The notes beneath the pieces were generated by a model. It ran no database searches and was not told the origin of the DNA. It saw only the letters and a list, made by a program, of their open reading frames with translations. Made by a program: the position numbers and the translations under genes. Positions 39,201 to 47,484 of a stretch of 64,000 bases of DNA are shown piece by piece. Positions within the stretch are counted from its first letter, which is position 1; every line of letters begins with the position of its first letter. The stretch is from Streptosporangium sp. NBC_01755 (GTDB lineage: Bacteria > Actinomycetota > Actinomycetes > Streptosporangiales > Streptosporangiaceae): assembly GCF_035917995.1 (NCBI RefSeq), contig NZ_CP109131.1, positions 2,976,001 to 3,040,000 of the forward strand. Reading direction: 5' to 3'.

Positions 39201-39416
39201 GCGTGCCCGCAGCCGGGCGATGTGACTGTACAGGCGGTCCCGGGCTTTCGGGGGCGGATTCTCATCCCACACCTTGCGGATGAACGACTCCGCGGACACC
39301 GGCTTGCCCGGTGTCATGAGCAGGATGGCCAAAATATGACGTTCCCTGGCCCAGCCCAGGTCACAGCGCTTCTTCCGAGACCAAAACTCGACTGGACCGA
39401 GAACACGGAATTCCAT
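36267..39416 (-). CDS. Large SARP regulator: HTH-BTAD-NB-ARC-TPR (AfsR type)
   Basis: A 1049-residue STAND regulator. Residues about 1-95 form an OmpR-like winged helix (MEFRVLGPVEFWSRKKRC..., RERHILAILLMTPGKPVS), 100-245 the bacterial transcriptional activation domain (FPFDEKLVELLMQVLYRGGRQAEAL), about 275-550 an NB-ARC ATPase with P-loop GMAGVGKTVLAVHL and VLIVLDDA, and 690-1030 many TPR units (e.g. QQMTLNNIGETEIRLGNYATAL). Likely an ATP-gated activator of secondary metabolism or of the adjoining operon. Its 3' end carries an in-frame duplication giving LAGQEDVLAGQEDV. The first codons share a 220-base divergent promoter with the transferase gene at 39637. Confidence 0.93.
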   Translation of the reverse strand: MEFRVLGPVEFWSRKKRCDLGWARERHILAILLMTPGKPVSAESFIRKVWDENPPPKARDRLYSHIARLRARLHDTGEDVRLRYGSGAYFLETDPENIDYHRFRTLRSQARSITESGDINHAFRLYRDASRLWRGEPLAGLSGSWAIQNRQKLESELLGGTVERIELELLHGRHTDLVAELHDLTNRFPFDEKLVELLMQVLYRGGRQAEALVTYRQARTRIFRDLGTEPGPGLRTLHQRILQGDPALLPESPVSARGDPPPNNLPRDLTTFTGRVPELDRLTGELVRRDAATVLAIDGMAGVGKTVLAVHLAHRLADHYPDGLLYLHLHGHDAQHAPMDATGALGQLLRMLGILASLIPSGLDERATMWRAELARRRVLIVLDDATSHDQISHLLPGTPGCLVMITSRRGLAGLDDVRSLSLEVLPPEDGATLFSRAVGSRRMLQADDVASVVRLCGYLPLAIHLAGSRFRHRPAWSVADLVGLLEEPDRRLAEIRAGNRKIITAFELSFHCLDEGQQQAFWRLGLHPGADITAESAAALLDFSQVDAEKFLDDLLDHHLIAEPRRGRYRFHDLIGEYARLLSGREPERRRAEVLQRLLDYYLFAADAADRLLYPYLARGPIEVSRPLNLRSGAGTEDQARAWMTAELDNLLIVARYAADNGWTRYAALLAHVIGRHLDTWGRWPEGAELHARAVTVWRETGDRAWTARALADLSMARWRTGHHDEALRLADEALVIQGALNDQRAVADLLDHSGLVYWHRSDFSAALGCLERALHLRRVIADRHGQGGTLNYIAFIHWHRGDYAEAAARQREALALYQEDGDRRGQQMTLNNIGETEIRLGNYATALSHYEEAASLHPHMGPQKEAIWLNNVATAYQGLGRHAEALEYYRKALRGYRDIGDRRCEADVLNNIGSCHARMGRDGEALIHHQNALRISVEISERYQESQALHGIGGVHRRANRHEAALSHYERVLDLTRAIEDVSQEARTLDDMGTTLARIGEKTRAEEHWRRALDLYEALGAAEAEAVRIRLAGQEDVLAGQEDVAHS
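36279..36320. repeat. 21-bp in-frame tandem duplication at the 3' end of the SARP gene
   Basis: Two exact copies (36279-36299 and 36300-36320). They encode the repeated heptapeptide LAGQEDV near the C-terminus, three residues before the end. Confidence 0.95.
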
Positions 39417-39636
39417 TCGAGTCCCTTCCCGAGCGAACTACCTTCCCATATGACGATTTTATCTAGAGAGGGTCAATCGAGCAGTAAGTGGCCTGACTAG
39501 CTCTACGACCTATTTATCCCCAACCGTCCTTGGCTGGCAACAGGATCACCGCAAGGGTTTCCGCAAGTTCCGGCAGTGACTCTCAGGAGAGGGCGACACA
39601 TCTCGCCCGCACCTCGGAAGGAGGGATAGCCCGCAA

Positions 39637-40851
39637 ATGTCTGGCCACGAATGGAGCAGGGTTCCGATCGGACTTGACGCCCGCCGATGGGTGACACGCA
39701 GGGACTGTAAATCGGTTCTGGTGGTCGTCCACACCGTGACCTCAGGACAGCGTCTGCTGGACACCGTCCGTCTCGTGGAGTCCGACCTGAGAATCCAGGT
39801 CGTGTTCACCATGGCTCCGGATGTATTCAGCAATGGAGTGGCACAGTTCATCAGCGGCCTGGGCGCGGTGTCGCTGCCCTGGCCGCAAGCGACACAGCAG
39901 AGATTCGACCTCGCCCTCACGGCCGGCCTGGGCTCGATCCGCGAGATCCACGCGCCCTTGATCGTCATGCCGCACGGTGCCGGCTTCAACAAGTTCGCCA
40001 CCGTGCGGGAGGGGGCCCGTGCCGTGGGCGACCGCGTGGCGTACGGGCTCGACCCCCAGCGACTGCTGCACGACGGCGCCGTGCTTCCTGCGGGGATCGT
40101 CCTCTCCCACGAGTCCGAACTGGGGAGGCTGGGCCGGGCCTGTCCGGAGGCACTGCCCGTGGCCTCCGTCATCGGCGACCCGTCGTACGACAGGCTGGTC
40201 GCCGGCCTGCCGCACCGCGACTCGTATCGCCGGGCGCTGGCGGTCGAGCCGGCCCAGAAACTCGTCGTGGTCAGCTCGACCTGGGGCCCGCAGTCGCTCT
40301 TCGGCCGGTGGCCCAATCTGCTGCCCCGTCTGATCGCCGAATTACCCCGGCGGGAGTACCGCATCGTGGTGCTCCTGCATCCCAACGTCTGGTTCGGGCA
40401 CGGTATCTGGCAGGTGAGAACCTGGCTCGCCGACTGCCTGCGGCACGGGTTGAGCCTGGTGCCACCGGAAGCGGACTGGCGTGCGGTCCTCGCCGCGGCC
40501 GACTGGGTCATCGGGGACCACGGATCGGCGCCCCTGTACGGGACGGCCACCGGAGTCCCGGTCGTGCTGGCCGGCTTCCCCCGCTCCGGCATCGATCCGG
40601 CGTCCGCGCTCGCGCGGCTCGCCGCCATCGCGCCCCGGATCTCCAGGCTCGGTTCGCTCCGCGACCAGCTGGCCAGGATCGCCACCGAGGTGCGGCCCGA
40701 CCACTACCGAACCGTCACCGAGGGCATCACCTCCGCACCGGGTCGTTTCGACCGCAACATGCGCCACCTCATCTACCGGCTACTGGATCTGCGGCAGCCC
40801 GCGACCATCCCGGTGACCGCACCGGCCTCGGTGCCCTTCCTCGTCACATAG
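39637..40851 (+). CDS. GT-B-fold transferase-like protein (CDP-glycerol transferase-like)
   Basis: A 404-residue soluble protein. The C-terminal half has the look of a GT-B nucleotide-binding domain: KLVVVSSTWGPQSLFGRWPN, YRIVVLLHPNVWFGHG, and WVIGDHGSAPLYGTATGVPVVLAG. The N-terminal domain shows IVMPHGAGFNKF. These features recall polyglycerol-phosphate/CDP-glycerol transferases and related actinobacterial proteins, but donor and acceptor are unknown. GGAAGGAGGG precedes ATG 39637 by 11 bases. It is the first gene of a three-gene operon with an unknown protein and a PfkB kinase, divergent from the large SARP. Confidence 0.75.
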   Translation: MSGHEWSRVPIGLDARRWVTRRDCKSVLVVVHTVTSGQRLLDTVRLVESDLRIQVVFTMAPDVFSNGVAQFISGLGAVSLPWPQATQQRFDLALTAGLGSIREIHAPLIVMPHGAGFNKFATVREGARAVGDRVAYGLDPQRLLHDGAVLPAGIVLSHESELGRLGRACPEALPVASVIGDPSYDRLVAGLPHRDSYRRALAVEPAQKLVVVSSTWGPQSLFGRWPNLLPRLIAELPRREYRIVVLLHPNVWFGHGIWQVRTWLADCLRHGLSLVPPEADWRAVLAAADWVIGDHGSAPLYGTATGVPVVLAGFPRSGIDPASALARLAAIAPRISRLGSLRDQLARIATEVRPDHYRTVTEGITSAPGRFDRNMRHLIYRLLDLRQPATIPVTAPASVPFLVT

Positions 40852-40874
40852 ACCAGCCAGATCGGAGGGCCGAC

Positions 40875-41528
40875 ATGCTCGGCAAGCTCGTCTCAGTCCA
40901 CCTGTTCCGGCTGGAGCGCGCACTCAGGTTGCGCCGCGTCCCGCCTGGAGCCCTCGCCTCGCGGTACGACGCGCCGGCGATCCTGGTGATCCCCCGCGAG
41001 GGCTCGCTCCGCGCACCCCACTTCATGATCCTGTCCTGCGTACAACACCGTCGCGACCTACCACCCGGCCCCCAGATCTTCGACGGCGCGCACACCGTCG
41101 CCGGCATCGACGACCTCGCGGACCGGCAATGGCGTGAGGTCGCCGACGTACTCGTGGGGGCCAGGAGGGCGTGGAACGTACCAAAACGCGAGGTGGCACG
41201 TCTCCTCGACCGGTATCCCGGCTGCGAGATCGCGACCGTCGGACGTGGGCACGACTGCCTGGCCGGGCTGCGCGACGGGCGGCTCGCCACGATCACCACG
41301 GCGGGAGGGTCATCCGGCGGCGGCTCGTGGCCGGCGGTCTACGGGTCGTTCCTGTACGGCTGGCGGGTCGCCGGGATGCCGTTCGAGTGCCTGGCCACCG
41401 CCTCGGTGATCGTGGGTCGTTACACCGGTTCGTCCGCGGGCCGGCTCGGATCACTCGAAGTCGCAGGAAGGGCACAGATCAGACTGGCCAGGCGCCGGAT
41501 GTGGAACGCCGGAGGGATGTCCGCATGA
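40875..41528 (+). CDS. Conserved-looking protein of unknown function
   Basis: A 217-residue soluble protein starting MLGKLVSVHLFRLERALRLR. It contains APHFMILSCVQHRRDLPPGP, a Gly/Ser-rich loop (ITTAGGSSGGGSWPAVYGSF) and a basic C-terminus. GGAGGG lies before ATG 40875. Its stop overlaps the start of the PfkB gene (ATGA), which shows translational coupling and supports a shared job with the flanking transferase and kinase. I do not recognise a family. Confidence 0.75.
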   Translation: MLGKLVSVHLFRLERALRLRRVPPGALASRYDAPAILVIPREGSLRAPHFMILSCVQHRRDLPPGPQIFDGAHTVAGIDDLADRQWREVADVLVGARRAWNVPKREVARLLDRYPGCEIATVGRGHDCLAGLRDGRLATITTAGGSSGGGSWPAVYGSFLYGWRVAGMPFECLATASVIVGRYTGSSAGRLGSLEVAGRAQIRLARRRMWNAGGMSA

Positions 41529-42481
41529 GCCGGAAGATCGTCGTCGCCGGCGCCGTCAGTTTCTATCTCTCGGTCGGGATAGGGGAGTTTCCGGTGCGAT
41601 ACGTCCCCACCTCATCGCCGCGCTGGCTCGCCGGCGGCGTCTCGGGGGCGGCGGGCCACATCGCGCGAACCCTGAGGACGCTCGGCGACAACGTACACCT
41701 GTGCACCGTCGTCGGCCGCGACCCCATCGGTGCCGGCATAGCCGCCGAGTTGGGCCGCGCGGGGCTGCTCGGCCCCGGAGTCATCGAGGGCGCGGAATCG
41801 TCGGCGGGCCTGGTACTCGTCGCCCCCGACGGTCGCCGCATGGGATTCCCGCATCTGGCGCCCGTGAACCAGGTCGCGTATCCGCCGGAACTGCTCCGCG
41901 CGAGGGCCGACGGCGCCGACCTTCTGGTCCTGACCAACGCGAAGTTCGTCCGGGACCTGGTGGGGCCCGCGGCCCGGCTCGGTATTCCCATCGCCGTGGA
42001 CGTCCACCTGATAGCCGATCTCGCCGATGAGTACAACCGGCCATGGCTGGAGGCCGCGCAGATCGTTTTCTGCAGCCACGAGCACCTTCCCGATCCACCC
42101 GAAATCTGGGTGGCGAAGATGTTCGGCCGCTACCCGGCCTGCCGGGTGGTGGGGATCGGGCTCGGCGGGCAGGGGGCGGTTCTCGGCACGAGGGACGGGC
42201 TGCTCATCAGGGTGGAGGCCGTGACCCCCCGGGAGGTCGTCAACACCTCGGGTGCGGGCGACGCACTGTTCGCCACCTTCCTCCACGTCTGGCGGAACAC
42301 CGGCGATCCGGTGCGGGCACTCCGGGCGGCGGTGGTGCACGCGGGCTGGAAGATCGGCTGCCGGACACCGGCGACGGCATCACTGACCTGCGCGGAGCTG
42401 TCCCTCCTGAAGACCTCGCACTCGCCTCGCACCCTCGTCGGGCGCTGGGACGACCGGCCGTCACGAGCCGTCCAGGCGTGA
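41525..42481 (+). CDS. PfkB/ribokinase-family carbohydrate kinase
   Basis: A 318-residue small-molecule kinase. The N-terminal signature is GGVSGAAGHIARTLRTLG, typical of substrate-binding in ribokinase-like enzymes. The C-terminal signature NTSGAGDALFATFLH contains the anion hole GAG and catalytic Asp, so it should be active. The substrate (sugar, nucleoside or other) is unknown. It begins inside the stop of the upstream gene and its 3' end overlaps that of the convergent NB-ARC gene by 21 bases. Confidence 0.9.
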   Translation: MSRKIVVAGAVSFYLSVGIGEFPVRYVPTSSPRWLAGGVSGAAGHIARTLRTLGDNVHLCTVVGRDPIGAGIAAELGRAGLLGPGVIEGAESSAGLVLVAPDGRRMGFPHLAPVNQVAYPPELLRARADGADLLVLTNAKFVRDLVGPAARLGIPIAVDVHLIADLADEYNRPWLEAAQIVFCSHEHLPDPPEIWVAKMFGRYPACRVVGIGLGGQGAVLGTRDGLLIRVEAVTPREVVNTSGAGDALFATFLHVWRNTGDPVRALRAAVVHAGWKIGCRTPATASLTCAELSLLKTSHSPRTLVGRWDDRPSRAVQA

Positions 42482-44596
42482 CAACCGATCGTCCAGCTGC
42501 CTGCTCCGCGCGCCACTTCGCGCGAGGATCCGGCGCGCCTCCTCGTAGAGACGGCGCGCGTCATCCTGCCCGCGGTTCTCCAGGGCGAGATCTCCCATCG
42601 CCTGGAGAGCCTGGACCTCGCCGGTGTCCGAACCGATCCGCCGCATCTCCTCCAGCCCCTCCTCCAGAAGATCGGCCGCTGCCGCGGGCCCATCGGCCCG
42701 TACCCTGCCGAGCAGGATGAGCACCCGTGCCCGGTTGTACCGATCGGGCTCCGTCGCGAGAAGCCGTCGCGCCTCCAGCAGACGCGCGACGGCCTCCTTC
42801 GCCCGCCCCCGCTCGGCGAGCGCGTTGCCGAGATCGCACAGTACGAGAGCGACCTTGCGCGCTCCGCCCACCGCGCGATACCCGTCGAGAGCCTCCTCGA
42901 AGAGGACGATGGCCTCGTCGACTCGCCCCCGGTCCATCTCCACCAGTCCCAACCGGCGCAGGCTCCCCGCCATCCGGGGCCGGTTTCCCGTACGGCTCCA
43001 GATCTCCAGGGCGCCGCGGAAGTCCTGGGCGGCCTCGTCCAGCCGGCCGAGGGCGCGCAGTGCCAGCCCGGTCCGGTTCAGCATCTTGGCCTCGGCCATG
43101 GAGTCCGAACAGGCCCGTGCCGCCGCCAGCCCCAGCATGTCGACCTCCAGCCGTTCCGCGTGATGGCCGCGGTGCAGGAACAGGGGCCAGATGGCATCGA
43201 CCAGCTGCCACGTCGTGGGGAACAGTTCCCGCTCGAAGGCCACCCGACCGGCCGACCTGAGGTTGTCGAACTCGCACTCCAGCCAGTCGAGCGCCTCCGC
43301 CGGATCGGCGAAGGCGAGGGGCTCGGCGGGCTCGTGAACCACCACCTGGCGAGGAACCCGCCGATACGGCATCGCCGTCCGGCTCGCGGTCCAGGCGGTG
43401 TACAGGAACCAGTCCAGCGCTCCGCGTACGGTCTCGTCACGGGTCTTCGCGGATTCCTCCCGCTCGGCCAGCTCCCGGGCGTGCAACCTGGTCAGGTCGT
43501 GGAAGCGGTACCCTCCCCCCGGTACGTCGTCAAGCAAATTGGCATTTGTCAGGACTTCCATCAGCTGCCGCACCTGGACGCGGGGAAGCATCACCGTGGC
43601 GGCGGCAGCCCGGCTGTCGAAGGTGGTGCCGGGGAAAAGCCCGAGCAATCTGTAGACCCGTGCCGCCTGTGGTGGGAGCCCGTGGTAGGAGAGCGTGAGG
43701 GCGGCCTGGATCGTCATGTCGTCCTCCACCGACAGCTCGGAGAGGCGTTGGCGCTCATGGGTGAGTGCCTCCACCATTTCGGACAGGAGCCAGTGTGGTC
43801 TGGTGGCCAGCCGGGCGGCCACCACGCACAGGGCGAGGGGCAACCGCGCGCACAACTCCACCAGCTCACCGGCCGCGTCCGGCTCTCTCCGGACTCGCTC
43901 CTCGCCCACGGCCCGTCGCAGTAACGTCAGGGCCGCGTCCGTACTGAGCTGGTCGAGCTGCACGCCTCGCGCGCCGCGCACCAGCAGTCCCGCCAGGCGC
44001 AACCGGCTCGTGACGATCGCGACGCTGTCCGCCGAGGCCGGCAGGAGCGGGCTCACCTGGGCCGCCGAGAGCGCGTCGTCCAGCACGATGACCAGACGGC
44101 GCCCGCTCACCAGCGACTGGTAAAGCGCCGCGCGCTCCGCCAGGCCGCCGGGTATGCGCTCGGGCGCGATCCCGAACGCGCGGATGAACCGCCCCAGGAC
44201 CTCGGCCGGCTGCACGGGGGCGTCCGCGGCATGTCCCCGCAGATCGGCGAAGAGCTGGCCGTCGGGGAACTCCCCCCGCTCGCGATGCGACCAGTGCAAC
44301 GCCACCGCGGTCTTGCCGATCCCCGCCGGACCGCTGACCACCGCCACGTTGGGCACGCCCATCCCGCCGTGACCGGAACCTATGTCGTCCAGCAGGGCGA
44401 GCGCCTCACCTCGATTGACCAGGACGCTGCCGGCCGGCAGCTGGGTCGGTCTCGGCAGGGGGGTGACGGCCTGGTGCAGATGAATCCCGCCGTGGATGTC
44501 GCGAGCCTGAACGACCGGTCCCAGCACGGTCCCGTCCAGCTCGTTGACGTGGCCTTCGGATCCCTGGTCTCTGTCGCTGGAGTCGGTGCTCATCAC
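42461..44596 (-). CDS. NB-ARC/TPR STAND ATPase without a DNA-binding domain
   Basis: A 711-residue protein. The N-terminus has no HTH; instead it carries LDGTVLGPVVQARDIHGGIHLH, a short motif often found at the head of actinobacterial NB-ARC proteins. The P-loop is SGPAGIGKTAVALHW, Walker B RLVIVLDDA, the winged-helix region follows, and TPR units fill about residues 430-690. ATG 44593, GTG 44596 or GTG 44548 may be the start. It may act as a signal-sensing scaffold or switch. It shares the island with the large SARP but lacks an output domain of its own. Confidence 0.88.
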   Translation of the reverse strand: MMSTDSSDRDQGSEGHVNELDGTVLGPVVQARDIHGGIHLHQAVTPLPRPTQLPAGSVLVNRGEALALLDDIGSGHGGMGVPNVAVVSGPAGIGKTAVALHWSHRERGEFPDGQLFADLRGHAADAPVQPAEVLGRFIRAFGIAPERIPGGLAERAALYQSLVSGRRLVIVLDDALSAAQVSPLLPASADSVAIVTSRLRLAGLLVRGARGVQLDQLSTDAALTLLRRAVGEERVRREPDAAGELVELCARLPLALCVVAARLATRPHWLLSEMVEALTHERQRLSELSVEDDMTIQAALTLSYHGLPPQAARVYRLLGLFPGTTFDSRAAAATVMLPRVQVRQLMEVLTNANLLDDVPGGGYRFHDLTRLHARELAEREESAKTRDETVRGALDWFLYTAWTASRTAMPYRRVPRQVVVHEPAEPLAFADPAEALDWLECEFDNLRSAGRVAFERELFPTTWQLVDAIWPLFLHRGHHAERLEVDMLGLAAARACSDSMAEAKMLNRTGLALRALGRLDEAAQDFRGALEIWSRTGNRPRMAGSLRRLGLVEMDRGRVDEAIVLFEEALDGYRAVGGARKVALVLCDLGNALAERGRAKEAVARLLEARRLLATEPDRYNRARVLILLGRVRADGPAAAADLLEEGLEEMRRIGSDTGEVQALQAMGDLALENRGQDDARRLYEEARRILARSGARSRQLDDRLSRLDGS

Positions 44597-45085
44597 CCTG
44601 CTCGTGTCGGAGGCGAGAAATCACACCCACGAGGCCATCGTTAACCGGATCAGTGATTTTCGCGCCGGAGAAACCGAACGGTTGCTTCCATGAATAACGG
44701 TCTCCGAAGTCCCCGTCAAGGGTAAATCCGCTCCACGAGTAATTCCATCCGGCGAAAAACGAGGGAAGAGGCACATTGAGCTGGTTGAATACCCTTTCAT
44801 ACCACCTAGCGGACATGTCATTTAAACGATAATAGTAGTGACTCTAAATCACATGGGCGGGCCCGGGGATGTTCATATCGCGCTTATCGAGATGATGGAC
44901 CACGGAGAAACGGTCGTCTCGGGTCAGGTCATGCTTCGTCGCAGATTGGTGCGGTAGGAGTTCTGTATGTGGCGGGCGGCCCGAAGGGCTGAGCCCGCGC
45001 CGCTCCCGGACCCGCTCGCGAGCCCGGAGGCGGCGCCGGAGCCGCCGGGTGGCCCCTTCGGCGGCTCCCGCCGGGAAGTGACCGC
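44597..45085. other. 489-base spacer between the regulatory island and the polyketide cluster
   Basis: 44600-44860 is AT-rich and probably contains the promoter of the NB-ARC gene. 44870-45085 is GC-rich and ends in a terminator hairpin for the methyltransferase gene. Short frames here have no family signal. Confidence 0.5.
45038..45068 (-). terminator. 10-bp hairpin after the methyltransferase gene
   Basis: GGAGCCGCCG (45038-45047) pairs with CGGCGGCTCC (45059-45068) across an 11-base loop, 18 bases beyond the stop codon at 45086. It likely ends the left-hand polyketide operon. Confidence 0.75.
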
Positions 45086-46114
45086 TCAGAGTGGTTTGCC
45101 GGCGACCAGCAGCGTGGTGATCTCGTTGAGCGCGACCGGTTCCTCGACCGTGAATCCGGCCTCCGTCAGCCATCCGACGCCCTGGGAGACGGTGTACTCC
45201 GACGAGCCACTGATCATGGCCATGTTGAGGCTCATCAACAGGTTGAAGATCCCTTCGCGGCGCTCGTCGTCGATCATGCTGTCGTAGACGAGGAGCGTGC
45301 CGCCCGGGGGCAGCTGCTCGAAGGCCCGCCGCACCAGCTCGCGGCGGCGCTCGTCGACCCAGTCGTGCAGGACGTGGCCGAATATGTAGACCTGGGTGTC
45401 GGGCAGCACGTCGGTGAAGAAGCTGCCCGCCTGGTAGGTGACCCGGTCGCGGAGATCGGTCTCGCCGCCCACCGCGTCGACCAGCTCGTCGAAGAACGGC
45501 TCCAGCGGGGGCAGGTCGAAGGTCACCCCGCGCAGGTGAGGATGGGCGGCGGCGATCCTCGTGGTCAGCAGCCCGCGACACCCTCCCAGGTCGGCGAAGG
45601 ACTTCACCTCGTGCCAGCGGTACTTCTCGGCGAGCGGGCGGGCCAGCAGCACCGCGTAGCCGTCCATCGCCTCCGTGAAGGCGCGGGCCCGCCGGGGGTC
45701 GGCATACAGCTCGGACGTGAAGTCGCCTTCGGCGGAGAACTTCTGCGCCAGGTTCTCGCCCGATCGCAGAAACGTGCCGAGAGTGCCCCACGCCGGATAG
45801 AGCCGGCGCTGGTTGAAGGCGAGGAACCCGCCGATGTACTCGGGCTTGGCGGGATCGAGGTAGGCCGCGGCGAGGGGGGTCACCCCGTACCGGGAACCGT
45901 TCCGTGACAGCAGGTCCATCGCGACCAGCGAGTCCAGATAGTCGCCGGTCAGAGAGGGGTGCAGATCGAATTCCCGCTGGATCTCCGAGGCGTCGGCGGG
46001 TTCGCGAGACAGGCGGGCGAAGATTCCCAGCTCGATCCCGACGAACAGCGCCTGCGCCTGAAAGAATCCGGTCGCCGTCCTGACAATGGGTAGTGCGCTC
46101 TCCGGAAGGGACAT
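45086..46114 (-). CDS. SAM-dependent O-methyltransferase of polyketide tailoring type
   Basis: A 342-residue two-domain methyltransferase (dimerisation winged helix then Rossmann fold), as in aromatic polyketide O-methyltransferases. The N-terminal domain reads FFQAQALFVGIELGIFARLS. The SAM motif is FADLGGCRGLLTTRIAAAHP, with a Cys where most relatives have Gly. HVLHDWVDERRRELVRRAFEQLPPGGTLLVYD is the post-motif region. AAAGGAAG precedes ATG 46114. Last gene of the leftward operon P450 to methyltransferase. The position of methylation is unknown. Confidence 0.9.
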   Translation of the reverse strand: MSLPESALPIVRTATGFFQAQALFVGIELGIFARLSREPADASEIQREFDLHPSLTGDYLDSLVAMDLLSRNGSRYGVTPLAAAYLDPAKPEYIGGFLAFNQRRLYPAWGTLGTFLRSGENLAQKFSAEGDFTSELYADPRRARAFTEAMDGYAVLLARPLAEKYRWHEVKSFADLGGCRGLLTTRIAAAHPHLRGVTFDLPPLEPFFDELVDAVGGETDLRDRVTYQAGSFFTDVLPDTQVYIFGHVLHDWVDERRRELVRRAFEQLPPGGTLLVYDSMIDDERREGIFNLLMSLNMAMISGSSEYTVSQGVGWLTEAGFTVEEPVALNEITTLLVAGKPL

Positions 46115-46164
46115 CCGGCTTCCTTTCTGGTGGGTGTGGAACGGAAGGGTCGGTCGAGGGCGGA

Positions 46165-47373
46165 TCAGCGCGCGAGCCGTACCGGGAGCGCGTGCAGGGA
46201 TCGCGAGAAGAAGTCGCGGTGCCAGGCCACGTCCTCGGGAGCACAGTCGAGCCTCAGATCGGGGAACCTCTTCAGCACCCCGTTGATGGCCACCTGCGCC
46301 TCCAGCCGCGCCAGGGGGGCGCCCAGGCAGTGGTGCAGGCCGTGGCTGAAGGCCAGGTGCGGGTTGGGGTTGCGGGTGATGTCCAGACGCTCCGGGTCGG
46401 GGAAGGCCGCCGGGTCGTGGTTGACCGAGTGCACGGACACGATGATCAGCGAGCCGGCCGGAATCGTGGTCTCCCCGACCTTGATGTCCTCCGTCGCGTG
46501 CCCCTCGATCAGCCCCAGCGAGCTCTCGTAACGGAGGAACTCCTCGATGGCGGAGTTGATGAGCTCGGGCCGCGCGGCGAGCAGGTCGAACTGGTCGCGA
46601 TTGACGAGCAGCGCGTGGAGCCCGTTGGTGATCAGGTTAACCGTGGTCAGGAAGCCCGCGAAGATGAGGAGCATCACGGTCGCGACGAGCTCCTTCTCCG
46701 AGAGCCTGTTCTCGCCGTCGCGCGCCTCGATCAGCCCGTGGACGAGGTCGTCGCCGGTGGTCGCCCTCTTGTGCTCGATCAGCTTTCTGACGTACTCCCC
46801 GATGCCGGCCTGCTTCTCCCGGAAGCGTTGCACGGGGTTGCCCTCGTAACTCTCCTCAAGGAAGAAGAAGACCGTCTTCTCGCGCAGGCCCGCGAGGTCC
46901 TCGTCGGGCAGCCCGAGAAGCTCCCCGATGACCATCATCGGCAGCGGGAAGGCGAAATCCTCCATGAGGTCCGCCTTGCCCTCCTTCTCCAGCTTGTCGA
47001 GCAACTGGTCGGTGAACTCCTGCACGCGGGGGCGGAGGAGCTCGGTACGGCGGTGGGTGAACGCCTTCTGCACCAGTTTGCGCAACCGGGTGTGCTCCGG
47101 TGGATCGGTGCTCACCATGTTGTTGGCGAACGAGCTCTCGCGCTTCCGGTCGCCGGCCGCGGGCCCGTCGGAGTGGTGCACGGCCTTGCTGAAACGGGGA
47201 TCGACGAGCAACGTGCGGGCGTCCTCGTAGTGTGTGACGAACCAGGCTTCCAGTCCGATCGGCGTCTGCATGCGATGCACTCGTCCCGCCGCGCGCAGCC
47301 GCCGGTAAAAGGGATAGGGATCGATCAGGGCCGAGTCGGGAATGTCGCTTGGCGGCGGGATCGTCTCTGACAT
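46165..47373 (-). CDS. Cytochrome P450
   Basis: A 402-residue soluble bacterial P450, probably hydroxylating or coupling the polyketide. The haem loop is FSHGLHHCLGAPLARLE with the Cys ligand. The ExxR helix is EEFLRYESS. The I-helix reads IFAGFLTTVNL, where the usual acidic residue before Thr is Leu; this may change proton delivery. GAGGAGC precedes ATG 47373. It lies between an oxidoreductase and methyltransferase on the same strand. Confidence 0.95.
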   Translation of the reverse strand: MSETIPPPSDIPDSALIDPYPFYRRLRAAGRVHRMQTPIGLEAWFVTHYEDARTLLVDPRFSKAVHHSDGPAAGDRKRESSFANNMVSTDPPEHTRLRKLVQKAFTHRRTELLRPRVQEFTDQLLDKLEKEGKADLMEDFAFPLPMMVIGELLGLPDEDLAGLREKTVFFFLEESYEGNPVQRFREKQAGIGEYVRKLIEHKRATTGDDLVHGLIEARDGENRLSEKELVATVMLLIFAGFLTTVNLITNGLHALLVNRDQFDLLAARPELINSAIEEFLRYESSLGLIEGHATEDIKVGETTIPAGSLIIVSVHSVNHDPAAFPDPERLDITRNPNPHLAFSHGLHHCLGAPLARLEAQVAINGVLKRFPDLRLDCAPEDVAWHRDFFSRSLHALPVRLAR

Positions 47374-47484
47374 GTGCGCTCCTCGGAAATCGTGCCGTCG
47401 GTCGAGGTCCGTTCTGGGGCCGGTCAGGTCGGGTGAGCAGGTTGGCGCCGTTCGGAGCGGGTGAGCCGTTCAGTGCCGTTCGAG

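Noticed and set aside
44406..44816. Open frame with natural-looking N-terminus (MSARWYERVFNQLN)
   Set aside because: It lies in the AT-rich promoter of the NB-ARC gene and then turns into an out-of-frame shadow; no ribosome-binding site or family match is visible.
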